64,000 nucleotides of DNA. Origin: Opitutales bacterium. GTDB lineage: Bacteria; Verrucomicrobiota; Verrucomicrobiia; Opitutales; UBA953. The translations under genes were made by a program, and so were the position numbers. Positions 52,739 to 60,822 of this stretch are shown here, piece after piece. The notes beneath the pieces were generated by a model, which saw only the letters and a list, made by a program, of their open reading frames with translations, was not told the DNA's origin and made no database searches. The stretch lies in NCBI GenBank assembly GCA_017935025.1, contig JAGBIL010000013.1, forward strand, positions 1 to 64,000. The letters are read 5' to 3'. Position 1 is the stretch's first letter; every line of letters begins with the position of its first letter.

Positions 52739-53872
52739 ATGAGTTACAACCACGGAGTCAAAATTAACGAGGTCGATACGGGCGCACAGGCAGTGCGTAC
52801 GGTTAATTCCTCAATCATCGGAATCATCGGCACCGCCGCCGACGCAGACGCGGACACGTTCCCGCTCAATATGCCCGTCATGGTCGCCGGTTCGCGCAGT
52901 AAAGCCGCAAAGCTCGGCGAAGCGGGAACGCTCCCGCAGGCGCTCAACCACATCTTCAACCAATGCGGCGCACAAGTCGTCGTCATTCGCGTCGAAGATG
53001 CGGGAACGGATGCCGCCGACCAAACACAGGCAAACGTTATCAAAGGCGCGGAAGAGCTTTTGAAAGCCGAAGCCGCCACAGGCTACACGCCGCGCATTCT
53101 CATCGCGCCGGGCTTTACCCACGAAAAACCGGTCGCCGACAAACTCGTCGAAATCGCCGAAAAGCTTAAAGCCGTCGTTTTCGCCGACTGTCCGGATACA
53201 ACGCAGGAAGATGCGTTCAAATACAAGGAAGATTTCGGCAGCGACCGACTCATGCTCATTTTCCCGAACGCGATGTATTTTGACGTCAACCAAGCGGGAA
53301 CGGCAAGCACACCGGCTTCCCCGCTTGCCGCCGGCTTGCAGGTCAAAGTCGATTCCGAAAAAGGCTTTTGGTGGACGCTCTCCAATCAAACCCTTTCCGG
53401 CATCACGGGAACAACGACGCTCATTGATTTCCGCAACGGCGACTCGACCTGCGCGGCAAACATGCTTAACGAAAAGCAAATCTCGACGATTATCCGCCGC
53501 GACGGTTTCCGTTTTTGGGGTTCGCGCACCTGCGCAAGCGGCTCGACGTTCGCATTCCTGCCCGTGCGCCGCACAAGCGACATGATCAATCTCTCCATTC
53601 AGGACGCATGCCTTGAATTTGTGGACCGCCCGATTTGCAAAGCGACGCTCGATGCCGTTGTCGATACCGTCAACGCCTACCTGCGCACGCTCGTTTCACA
53701 AGGCGCAATCCTCGGCGGCGAATGCTGGGTGGACGAAAACGACAACCCCGCAAGCAAACTCCAACAGGGCAAAGTCCGTTTTGCCTACAAATTCACGCCA
53801 CCCGCTCCGATGGAAGACGTACAGTTCGATTCCGCAACTGTCACGGACTACTACGACGCCGTTTTTAACTAA
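52739..53872 (+). CDS. Tail sheath protein (P2 FI-like)
   Basis: 377 aa. N-terminus MSYNHGVKINEVDTGAQAVRTVNSSIIGIIGTA and the body with VVVIRVEDAG and LMLIFPNA are typical of the P2-like sheath. The C-terminal sheath domain runs GFRFWGSRTCAS ... FLPVRRTSDMINLSIQDACLEFVDRPI, ending in the extended arm that links sheath subunits. Polymerises around the tube and contracts on infection. Followed by the tube gene, as in P2. Confidence 0.92.
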   Translation: MSYNHGVKINEVDTGAQAVRTVNSSIIGIIGTAADADADTFPLNMPVMVAGSRSKAAKLGEAGTLPQALNHIFNQCGAQVVVIRVEDAGTDAADQTQANVIKGAEELLKAEAATGYTPRILIAPGFTHEKPVADKLVEIAEKLKAVVFADCPDTTQEDAFKYKEDFGSDRLMLIFPNAMYFDVNQAGTASTPASPLAAGLQVKVDSEKGFWWTLSNQTLSGITGTTTLIDFRNGDSTCAANMLNEKQISTIIRRDGFRFWGSRTCASGSTFAFLPVRRTSDMINLSIQDACLEFVDRPICKATLDAVVDTVNAYLRTLVSQGAILGGECWVDENDNPASKLQQGKVRFAYKFTPPAPMEDVQFDSATVTDYYDAVFN

Positions 53873-53926
53873 GAGAGAGAAAAAAGATTAAAGGTTAAAG
53901 ATTAGAGATTAAAGAAAGACACAACT
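53873..53926. repeat. Heptad-word spacer between sheath and tube
   Basis: Degenerate 7-bp words in series: AGATTAA, AGGTTAA, AGATTAG, AGATTAA, AGAAAG (53885-53920), directly before the tube start codon. AAAGAAAG may also serve as a ribosome site. Confidence 0.65.
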
Positions 53927-54478
53927 ATGGCAGCTGCAGAAGACATTTTACGCAATTTCAATCTGTTCATCGACGGCATCGGTTACGCCGGAAACGTCGA
54001 AAGTTTTTCCCCGCCGAATCTGACCTTGGCGACGGAAGAATTTAAGGCGGCGGGCATGATTGCCCCGCTCGAAGTCGAAACCGGCATGCTCGAAAAACTC
54101 GAAGCGAGTTTCGTCCTCACGAAAATCGCGCCGGAAGTCGAAGCCCGCGTCGGAAATTGGCTTAAGCCGATTTCGCTGACGGCACGCGGCGCGTTGCAAG
54201 ATTTCGACGGGAACGTCAAAGAATGCGTCGTAAAGCTCACCGGCAAAATCAAAAGCATCGAAGCCGGCGAATGGAAGCCGGGCGAAGCCGCCAAACCGAA
54301 ATTCACGATGAGCGTGTATTACTACCACAAAACGATTGCCGGCGTTCCCGTGCATATCGTGGACGTGAAAAACATGGTCGCCGTCATCGGCGGCAAAGAC
54401 ATCTTCGCGGACGTTCGCAAAGCGTGCGGCATCGAAACGAGCGCGGCATCCATCGGAGCCAACATCGTAGGAATCTAA
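53927..54478 (+). CDS. Tail tube protein (P2 FII-like)
   Basis: 183 aa. Pattern matches the P2-type major tube protein: start with DILRNFNLFIDGIGYAGNVESFSPPNL, central LEVETGMLEKLEASFVLTKIAPEV, then LTARGALQD and VVKLTGKIKSIEAGEWKPGEAAKPKFTMSVYYYH. Stacks as hexamer rings inside the sheath and is the conduit for DNA. Confidence 0.9.
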   Translation: MAAAEDILRNFNLFIDGIGYAGNVESFSPPNLTLATEEFKAAGMIAPLEVETGMLEKLEASFVLTKIAPEVEARVGNWLKPISLTARGALQDFDGNVKECVVKLTGKIKSIEAGEWKPGEAAKPKFTMSVYYYHKTIAGVPVHIVDVKNMVAVIGGKDIFADVRKACGIETSAASIGANIVGI

Positions 54479-54670
54479 ATTAATGAATAATGAATAGTGA
54501 ATAGCGAATAGTTCATTACTTAAAAGAATTAGAAATGAGGAATTAGGAATGAGAAAGATTACCTAATTTCTAACTTCTAATTCCTAATTAAAGCCGAAGG
54601 ATTTCGCACTGCGTTATTCATTATTCACTATTCATTTTTCACTAAAAAAAGCTCTCCACTTTCACAAACT
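54479..54670. repeat. Nested heptad inverted repeat between tube and tail chaperone
   Basis: 192 bp. The outer pair is TAATGAA/TAGTGAA words (54481-54520) against TTATTCA/CTATTCA words (54612-54645). The inner pair is AATTAGA/AATGAGG/AATTAGG words against TCTAACT/TCTAATT/CCTAATT words (54523-54592). The whole can fold into a long hairpin. No coding potential. AAGCCGAAGGATTTCG at the centre-right is GC-richer. Confidence 0.7.
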
Positions 54671-54955
54671 ATGCAAATCATCACCCTAAAAAATCCGTTC
54701 AAAAGCCCGGACACGGGCGCACAAATTACGCAGGTTTCCCTGCGGGAACCGAAAGCAGGCGACCTTTTCGCCGTTACGAAAATGCGCGACGCCTCGCAGG
54801 AAGAACGCTCGCTCGAGCTCGTTCGCCGTTGCATCACGGATCTGTCCCCGCGCGAAGTCGAAGAAATCGCTTTGCCGGACTTTCTTGAAATTGCCGGAAA
54901 AGTCAATGCCGCCGCGCCGGGTTTTCGGCAACCGAGCTCCGCAGAGGCTACCTAA
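54671..54955 (+). CDS. Tail assembly chaperone (P2 gpE-like)
   Basis: 94 aa. N-terminal strand ITLKNPFKSPDTGAQITQVSLREPKAGDLFAV resembles gpE/gp41-type chaperones of contractile tails, with a helical remainder (QEERSLELVRRCITDLSPREVEEIALPDFLEIA). In P2 the E gene makes a second product, E+E', by -1 frameshifting. The same layout is present here with a slippery GGGTTTT at 54919-54925. It sits between tube and tape measure, the usual place. Confidence 0.85.
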   Translation: MQIITLKNPFKSPDTGAQITQVSLREPKAGDLFAVTKMRDASQEERSLELVRRCITDLSPREVEEIALPDFLEIAGKVNAAAPGFRQPSSAEAT

Positions 54956-55062
54956 TCCTCGCGGACGCTACCGGCTGGCAACCGAGCGAGATTTCCGATT
55001 TGGACGTTTCCGATTTCGTCAACTACCTGCTCTTAATCAAAGAGGCTCGGGAACGTAATTAG
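54919..55062 (+). other. Programmed -1 frameshift site and E' extension
   Basis: GGGTTTT at 54919-54925 is in the canonical X-XXY-YYZ register of the gpE frame (54919 is a third codon position). A -1 slip there continues in a frame that stays open for 45 codons to TAG at 55060-55062: SATELRRGYLILADATGWQPSE ... LLLIKEARERN, here split to show only the ends. The fusion is 130 residues, near the size of P2 E+E'. The extension has the helical TGWQPSEISDL pattern of gpE' proteins. Confidence 0.8.
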
Positions 55063-55604
55063 GAAAACAACCAAATGATCCCTGCAATTTTGGCAATAGT
55101 AAGAAGTTCGTCGATACTTTTGTTTCTGACGATGATTTCCTGCGGCGGCGATTTTTTTTCGAGCACATCGAACGAATCGTCGGTGAGTTCTTCGTCAATT
55201 TCCGAAACGGAAGCGCACGCAGAATCCGAAACATCAATCTCGTTCGGCTTTTTGTCGCACTCGTCAACAGTCTCCGGCTGTTTTTCCGAAAAGTCGGAAA
55301 CGGCTTCTTTTTTCGAATCAGAAGGAATGCCGAAACGTATTTCATCCGGATATTTCAAAAAGAGAAACATCACTTTCACGCCGTACCACACAGTTACGAG
55401 CAAGAAAAAGCACGCAACAATCATGGACAACGCGAGCCCGTCTTCCGAATCAACGGCATCAAAGGCACACGCGCACGCAATTGCCGGAAAGATTAGAAAA
55501 AACGAAATAAAGCCGCGCAAGGATGCCTTGGCGAACCGGGTAAACAGTTCGGTCGCATGCTCCTTTCGTGTTTTCGCAATGTCATCCATGAGCGAAATTC
55601 TCAT
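55059..55604 (-). CDS. Counter-oriented two-helix membrane protein
   Basis: 181 aa from ATG at 55604. Two membrane helices (about 32-52 and 63-87) and a long acidic cytoplasmic tail (about 105-165, many Glu, Asp, Ser). No family recognised. It lies between the tail chaperone and tape measure on the opposite strand, overlapping the E' stop by 4 bp, so it is likely a cargo (moron) gene. A frame on the plus strand (55075-55614) is Ser-rich and looks like its mirror; I favour the minus frame, without certainty. Confidence 0.5.
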   Translation of the reverse strand: MRISLMDDIAKTRKEHATELFTRFAKASLRGFISFFLIFPAIACACAFDAVDSEDGLALSMIVACFFLLVTVWYGVKVMFLFLKYPDEIRFGIPSDSKKEAVSDFSEKQPETVDECDKKPNEIDVSDSACASVSEIDEELTDDSFDVLEKKSPPQEIIVRNKSIDELLTIAKIAGIIWLFS

Positions 55605-55637
55605 GTGTAAATAAATTTTTTTCAAGGAATTTTGATT

Positions 55638-57398
55638 ATGTCAGGAACAAACATTGCCGCCTCGCTAACCATTGGTGCCGTCTTGGGTGCCGGTTGGGTA
55701 AAAACGTTTTCATCTGCCAAAAGCCAAATCTTCAATTTCGGCACATTGTTCAACGCGATTAACGCCCGAATCAAAAAGACAACGGACGCAACCTCTTTAC
55801 AAGTTTTAAAAAAGCAGAAAGAAAGCATCAACAATTTAAAGACGTCCTTGGACAAAGTCAGCGCAGCCGCCTCCGGATTTGGAAGTATTCTCAAAAATGC
55901 ATTTTTCGCCGCAAGCGGATACATCGGAGGACTCAGCGCCGCAACAGGTATTGTTTCCGATTGGGGCGACACGATGGCAAAGACAGCCCAGCGCCTCGGA
56001 ATGTTTGATGCGGAAGGCACGGAAAATGTCGAAATGCTTCAGCGTATGCAATGGGCGGCATTGCAGGCAAACATCGAAAACGAGCAGTTTGTTAAATATC
56101 TCGACGATATGACACGCCGGATCGGGCAAGCCGCCGCAGGCATGGGCGAGTCCGGAAAAGCACTCGAACAGCTCGGACTTTCCGCCAAGGCGCTTTCCGG
56201 AATGGGGGCGGACAAGCAATTTGAAACCATTGTTACCGCTTTCGGAAAAATCGAAAACGCGACCGAACGTGTGCGTCTTGCCGGCATGATTTGGGGCGAA
56301 GAAGCCGCACGAAAAATGCCGAATCTCATTGCACGCGGCATGACGCAGATTCGCGCAGATATGGACAATGCGACGAACTACATCGTTACCGGGAACAAGC
56401 GGATTGTAGAAAATGCCGGAGCGTGGGATACGGCTATGAAAAAACTACGCTCCGTCGCTCAATCCGCATGGCGTGACGGAATGCTGAATTTTATGCCGCT
56501 AATCACCAATGCAATGGAATCTTTATCTGCCAAAATAGCAGAAAACAGAGACCGAATCGCAAAACTATTCGAGGCGTTTAAGACAATCGGCGATGTCGCC
56601 GTTCCCGCGATTGTAAGTGTGATTGAAACACTCGGAGAGTTTGCCGTAATTCTCGGAAATAACGAATGGCTGGTTATCGGTTTGGGCGGGGCTCTCGCGA
56701 CAGTCGGCGGAATTTTGACGGTATGGAAAGCCTCTTTAATCGCGTACACGACATACGCAAACGCGGCAAAAATTGCAACCGGACTGTGGACTGCCAAACA
56801 GTGGCTGTTGAATGTCGCAATGAATGCGAATCCGATCGGAGTTGTCGTTGCGGCGATTGTCGCGGCGGTTGCCGCCATTGCCGGGCTTGCCTATCTCATT
56901 TACGACAATTGGAAGCCGATTTCGGAATTTTTTTCCGGACTTTGGGACAGCATCACACGCGGTTGCTCGTCGGCGTGGGAATGGATGAGCGGAATTTTCG
57001 AAAAAATGAAGAATGGATTTTTCGGAATTTGCGAGTCGCTGAAGAACGCATTTTCAAAAGCATGGAGCTGGGTGAAAAGTGCGTTTTTCGCAGCATTAGA
57101 GGCGAGCCCCGTTTACAGGTTCATCATGTGGACCGAGAATAAATTTTTTGACGGAGATATTTCCGACGTTCCCGTTCCCGCGTCTGCAAGCGCCCCGATT
57201 TCGGGAACAGAACTCGAGTCCATGACCCGCGACGCCGTTTCCAACACCAACAGCGTGCGAACGGACGCACGCACCTTCAACACTAACGCGAACATTTCCA
57301 TCGTTCAACAACCGGGCGAAGATTCCGACGCACTCGCACAACGCGTTTCCGCACGCCTTGCCGACAGCTACGGGAACTTTGCCGCCGCAACCATTTAG
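55638..57398 (+). CDS. Tail tape measure protein
   Basis: 586 aa from ATG at 55638, with AAGGA 9 bp upstream. N-terminal helical region (30-130) with Ala/Lys-rich coiled-coil tendency. Hydrophobic segments lie around 330-400 (AVPAIVSVIETLGEFAVIL, WLVIGLGGALATVGGILTVW, NPIGVVVAAIVAAVAAIAGLAYLIYDNW). A Trp-rich stretch with WDSITRGCSSAWEWMSGIFEKMKNGF follows. This is typical of P2-like tape measures, which set tail length and enter the host membrane. Short for the family, suggesting a short tail. Confidence 0.88.
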   Translation: MSGTNIAASLTIGAVLGAGWVKTFSSAKSQIFNFGTLFNAINARIKKTTDATSLQVLKKQKESINNLKTSLDKVSAAASGFGSILKNAFFAASGYIGGLSAATGIVSDWGDTMAKTAQRLGMFDAEGTENVEMLQRMQWAALQANIENEQFVKYLDDMTRRIGQAAAGMGESGKALEQLGLSAKALSGMGADKQFETIVTAFGKIENATERVRLAGMIWGEEAARKMPNLIARGMTQIRADMDNATNYIVTGNKRIVENAGAWDTAMKKLRSVAQSAWRDGMLNFMPLITNAMESLSAKIAENRDRIAKLFEAFKTIGDVAVPAIVSVIETLGEFAVILGNNEWLVIGLGGALATVGGILTVWKASLIAYTTYANAAKIATGLWTAKQWLLNVAMNANPIGVVVAAIVAAVAAIAGLAYLIYDNWKPISEFFSGLWDSITRGCSSAWEWMSGIFEKMKNGFFGICESLKNAFSKAWSWVKSAFFAALEASPVYRFIMWTENKFFDGDISDVPVPASASAPISGTELESMTRDAVSNTNSVRTDARTFNTNANISIVQQPGEDSDALAQRVSARLADSYGNFAAATI

Positions 57399-57542
57399 GA
57401 AAAAAAGATTAAAGATTAGAGATTAAAGAAAGGTAATGGATGACTGCTTAGAGCTTAGAGGTATCACCAAGGCTTTTGCCGAAGGCAAAAGCACGGAATG
57501 AATTATTCACTATTCATTACTAATTATTCATTTGAAAACGCC
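57399..57542. repeat. Heptad-word spacer after tape measure gene
   Basis: Words AGATTAA, AGATTAG, AGATTAA (57407-57430), then GCTTAGA repeats, a palindrome GCTTTTGCCGAAGGCAAAAGC (57471-57491; outer G/C pair included) and ATTATTC/ACTATTC/ATTACTA words to the next start codon. Confidence 0.65.
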
Positions 57543-57821
57543 ATGCCACAAGAACCCAACATCTACGAACTCAACGCCAACGTAAAAAACCTCGTCAAAA
57601 AAATTGACGAGCTCTCCGACGCCGCCGAAAAACGCGGCGCAATTCAGACGGACATCCTTACGAAGATTGCCGAGCAGAAAAAAGTTTCGGACTACATCTT
57701 TTTCCGTCTTTCCGCCCTGGAGGAAACGAGCAAGAAAACATCCGCGTTCATGCTCAAATGCACGGGCGCCCTTGCCGTGCTGACGCCGCTCGCCGGCTAC
57801 ATTTTGAGCAAACTTTTTTAA
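57543..57821 (+). CDS. Small tail-region protein with C-terminal membrane helix
   Basis: 92 aa from ATG at 57543. Residues 5-65 are a charged coiled coil (ELNANVKNLVKKIDELSDAAEKRGA); residues 70-90 form one hydrophobic helix (CTGALAVLTPLAGYILSKLF). Similar small proteins in phage clusters include holin-like and hemolysin-XhlA-like proteins; XhlA has just this coiled-coil/one-helix layout. That reading is tentative. Confidence 0.6.
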   Translation: MPQEPNIYELNANVKNLVKKIDELSDAAEKRGAIQTDILTKIAEQKKVSDYIFFRLSALEETSKKTSAFMLKCTGALAVLTPLAGYILSKLF

Positions 57822-57837
57822 CAGGAAAGGAGAAGTC

Positions 57838-58404
57838 ATGCGCAAAACAACCAAAAGTATGGAATACATCCGCACCGATTCGACGTTCCCGCAACGCGTC
57901 ATCGGCGGAGAAACCATTGAATGCGCAATTGCGTGCACAGGCGATTGCGCCGCGAGTTGCGAAGCGGTTTTTCGCGCCGTCGGCATGACGGACGTGCTCG
58001 CTCGAGTTCCCGCCGTGCGCACCGAAAACGCGTGGAAATTCGCCGTTTCGACAAGCGGCTGGGCTCCCGCAAACAACCTCGTTTTTTGGGAAATCTGGGA
58101 ACGCCTTTCCGGCGGTTACATGACATTGCGGGAACGCGGCAGCTTTACGCTTACGCTGAGCGCGGGAACGGCAGGCGCGGCGTTTGATCCGCGTAGCGTT
58201 GCGGAAAAAACCGTCGCGATGCTCGAAAAAGCGCTTTCCGGATCAGCAGATCCGACGGTGAAAAGCTACCAAATCAACAATCGGCGCATCGACCGCTATT
58301 CCGCAACGGAATTGCTCGACTTGCTTCAATACTGGCGCAAACGCGTTGCCACCGAAAAAGCGGCGGAGCGCGGAGCCCCGCAAGACGTGAAGTTCTTTTT
58401 GTAA
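57838..58404 (+). CDS. Head-tail connector, gpW-like C-terminus
   Basis: 188 aa with strong ribosome site AGGAAAGGAG before ATG 57838. The C-terminal part (about 130-180: SADPTVKSYQINNRRIDRYSATELLDLLQYWRKRVATEKAAERG) matches the gpW-type connector pattern (xYxINGRxIxRYSxxELLxLRxxYxxxV). The N-terminal 120 residues are beta-rich with four Cys and could be a joined neck domain. Placed just before portal, as lambda gpW precedes gpB. Confidence 0.65.
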   Translation: MRKTTKSMEYIRTDSTFPQRVIGGETIECAIACTGDCAASCEAVFRAVGMTDVLARVPAVRTENAWKFAVSTSGWAPANNLVFWEIWERLSGGYMTLRERGSFTLTLSAGTAGAAFDPRSVAEKTVAMLEKALSGSADPTVKSYQINNRRIDRYSATELLDLLQYWRKRVATEKAAERGAPQDVKFFL

Positions 58405-58529
58405 ACAGATTAAAGGTTAAAGATTAAAGATTAGAGCTTAAAGATTAAAGAAGAGGAAAGCTATCAGTTATCAGTTTTACACTCCCTTTAAGCTTTAAGC
58501 ACTAAGCTCTCAACTTTTTTAAAGCCGCT
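58405..58529. repeat. Heptad-word spacer before portal
   Basis: Words AGATTAA, AGGTTAA, AGATTAA, AGATTAG, AGCTTAA, AGATTAA (58407-58452), then TATCAGT repeats (58464-58476) and AGCTTTA/AGCACTA/AGCTCTC words up to the portal start. Arms are partly mirrored (CTTAAAG/CTTTAAG). Confidence 0.65.
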
Positions 58530-60065
58530 ATGAATTTTTTCCAAAACATAAAATCCGTATTCAACCGCGGGAACGATTCCCCGAAAAAGAGACGTTCCCG
58601 CGGGCAAAAATTTCACGCCCCGAAACGCGGCGCCCCGGTTCTCGCACGCGGATATTTCGCGGCGGCGGACAACGGGCGATTTTCCAAAACGTGGAGCGCT
58701 TCGCACCTGCCGATTGACCGCGCAATTACGCAGGATTGGGAAACGATTTCCGCACGCGCGCAGGAAGCCGTTTTGAACAATGCGCACGCCGCGAGCTTCG
58801 CCAAAATGGCACGCGACAACATCGCCGGTCCGAACGGCTTCATTCTGCAACCGCAAATCACGGACGAAAACGGCAAGCCGGACAAAGCCGCCAACACGGC
58901 AATTTTCGACGCATGGGAAAAATGGTGCTCCCCGCAAAACGCCTCCGTAAGCGGCCGCGATTCTTTTGCCGAACTTTGCGCGCTCGCCGTTTCTTCGTGG
59001 ACGGTTTACGGCGAAGCCGTATTCCTGATTCGCCGGGGCGCAAATGCGTCCCCGTGGGGCTTTGCAATTCAAAGTATTGACCCGCGCCGCATTTGGATCG
59101 GGCTAAATACGGAGTTGCGCGACGGAAGATTTATCAAAAACGGAATCGAGTTCGACGAGCTCGGTCGCCCCGTCGCCTATCACTTCCGCAAACCGCTCTC
59201 TCAGGTTGAAAGCGGGACATTCACGTTTTCGGATTTTGACCGTGTTCCCGCCGCAGACGTAGTCCACGTTTTCCGCCGGGATTTGCCCGGACAGGTTCGC
59301 GGCATCTCGCCGCTTTCGACCGTGCTTTCGGACATTCACCACGCGGACAATCTTGACCGCTCTATGCTCATCCGCGCCAACGTTGCAAGCAACACGCTCG
59401 GTTTCGTATCCAATGCCGACGCCAATCCGGAATCCGCGTTTACCGAGCGGGACAGCGAGGCGGGAATGCTCATCGACCTCGGGAACAAAGAGTTCATGCA
59501 AAGCGGAATCGATTATCCGGATTCCTCTTACGATGTTTTTCAAAAAGCAATCTTGCGCCGTATCGCAAGCGGCTTAGGCGTAAGCTACAACAATTTGGCA
59601 AGCGATTTGACCGCCGTAAACTTTTCCTCGATTCGACAGGGACTTCTCAACGAACGCGCGGCGTGGGAAGGCTTGCAAATGACGTTTATTTCGCAATTCG
59701 CCGTACCCGTTTTCCGTGCATGGCTGGAATGGTCTCTCCTATCGGGAAAAATTCTTTCCGCGAACGGGAACGCATTGCCGGCGGCGAAGCTCGAAAAGTT
59801 TTCGTCGGTAAAATTCGTCGGTCGCCGCTGGACGTGGATTGACCCGGTTTCGGATATGACGGCGGCAGAAAAAGCCCTGGCGATGAAAATCAAATCGCGC
59901 TCGAAAATCATTCGCGAGCTCGGCGGAGATCCGTGGACGGAATGGTCCGAAATTTCCGAAGAAAACGCGGAAATGGAAGCGCTCGGCTTGGACGCTCAAT
60001 TCGTTCCCGCAGGAGCAACGAATGTCAACACTCCCGCGAAGGCGGAAGAAAAGGCGGAGGGTTAA
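58530..60065 (+). CDS. Portal protein (lambda gpB family)
   Basis: 511 aa. Lambda-type portal features: SKTWSASHLPIDRAITQDWETISARAQEAVLNNAHAASFAKMARDNIAGPNGF (about 50-105), VYGEAVFLIRR, DPRRIW, VVHVFRRDLPGQVRGISPLSTVLSDIHHADNL (about 245-278), the LGVSYNNLASDLTAVNFSSIRQGLLNER segment and RRWTWIDPVSDMTAAEKALAMKIKSRSKIIRELG. Forms the dodecameric gate at the capsid vertex. Unusual position: downstream of tape measure, with no capsid gene after it. Confidence 0.93.
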   Translation: MNFFQNIKSVFNRGNDSPKKRRSRGQKFHAPKRGAPVLARGYFAAADNGRFSKTWSASHLPIDRAITQDWETISARAQEAVLNNAHAASFAKMARDNIAGPNGFILQPQITDENGKPDKAANTAIFDAWEKWCSPQNASVSGRDSFAELCALAVSSWTVYGEAVFLIRRGANASPWGFAIQSIDPRRIWIGLNTELRDGRFIKNGIEFDELGRPVAYHFRKPLSQVESGTFTFSDFDRVPAADVVHVFRRDLPGQVRGISPLSTVLSDIHHADNLDRSMLIRANVASNTLGFVSNADANPESAFTERDSEAGMLIDLGNKEFMQSGIDYPDSSYDVFQKAILRRIASGLGVSYNNLASDLTAVNFSSIRQGLLNERAAWEGLQMTFISQFAVPVFRAWLEWSLLSGKILSANGNALPAAKLEKFSSVKFVGRRWTWIDPVSDMTAAEKALAMKIKSRSKIIRELGGDPWTEWSEISEENAEMEALGLDAQFVPAGATNVNTPAKAEEKAEG

Positions 60066-60123
60066 ATCTTAAAACGATGAATGCGTTGTTCGGCGATTCT
60101 GTAAACGCTAGAGAAACTGCCCA

Positions 60124-60342
60124 TCAGTCGACAAGCGGAGTTGCGTCAAGTTCTTCGCGGGTAATTCCGAGCCGCCGCATCACCTCTTCATGCGGGATAA
60201 GCCGGTTTTCATCCTCATCAATGATTTCACGGACAAATGCACGCAAGCGCCGTGTAAGCGTAGTCCCGCGAGCGCGCAGAATGCGGCTCGCTTCGCGCTT
60301 TTCGGCTTCCGGAATTTTCAGCGTGATCGTCGATGATGCCAT
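60124..60342 (-). CDS. RelB/DinJ-type ribbon-helix-helix antitoxin-like protein
   Basis: 72 aa: strand STITLKIPEAEKREASRIL, helix turn RARGTTLTRRLRAFVREII, and tail NRLIPHEEVMRRLG. This is the RHH plus tail layout of RelB/DinJ antitoxins. No toxin gene is adjacent: portal lies on one side and a plus-strand lipoprotein on the other. It may be a solitary regulator or a remnant. Confidence 0.7.
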   Translation of the reverse strand: MASSTITLKIPEAEKREASRILRARGTTLTRRLRAFVREIIDEDENRLIPHEEVMRRLGITREELDATPLVD

Positions 60343-60390
60343 AACGTTCTCAAAAGTAAGCGTATAAATTTTGAAAATAAATAAAAAAAT

Positions 60391-60822
60391 ATGAAAAAAA
60401 CTGTAAAAAAAGTGTTAATCGGAGCGGCGACGGCGTTGCTGTTTTCCGGATGTGTAACGGACCCGTCAACGGGCAAAGTCGAGCTTTTCGGGCTCGTTCC
60501 CGTCGATACGGCGGTAGAAGTTGCGGAAGCGACGGCAAATTCCGCTGCGGAATCCGGCGGGCTTCTCGGTGTTCTCGGTTGCGCGGCGGGAGCCCTTTTC
60601 GGAATCTGGCGACGCAACAAGGAAAAAAACGCGCTGAAAACCGCACAGGCGATTGCCGACGGCACAAGCGCCGTCTTGGAAAAACTCGATTCCGTAAAAA
60701 CGGAAAACGGCGGGAACGTTCCCGGACTTACGCGAGACGACGCCGTTGCATTGCTCAAAAAAATCCAAGACGATGCCGGCGTTCGCGATGCCGTGAAAAA
60801 ACTTTTGCAAGGCAAAGCATAA
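60391..60822 (+). CDS. Phage lipoprotein
   Basis: 143 aa. Signal peptide MKKTVKKVLIGAATALLFSGC with lipobox FSGC (Cys21). A short hydrophobic segment follows at about 57-72 (GLLGVLGCAAGALFGIW), then a helical charged C-terminus. Could be an Rz1-like or a surface-exclusion lipoprotein; it is longer than Rz1. Its stop overlaps the next ATG (TAATG). Confidence 0.65.
   Translation: MKKTVKKVLIGAATALLFSGCVTDPSTGKVELFGLVPVDTAVEVAEATANSAAESGGLLGVLGCAAGALFGIWRRNKEKNALKTAQAIADGTSAVLEKLDSVKTENGGNVPGLTRDDAVALLKKIQDDAGVRDAVKKLLQGKA

Noticed and set aside
55075-55614. 179-aa plus-strand lipoprotein-like gene
   Set aside because: Very Ser-rich, looks like the mirror of the acidic minus-strand protein; the apparent signal peptide is the complement of that protein's C-terminus. 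Not fully excluded.
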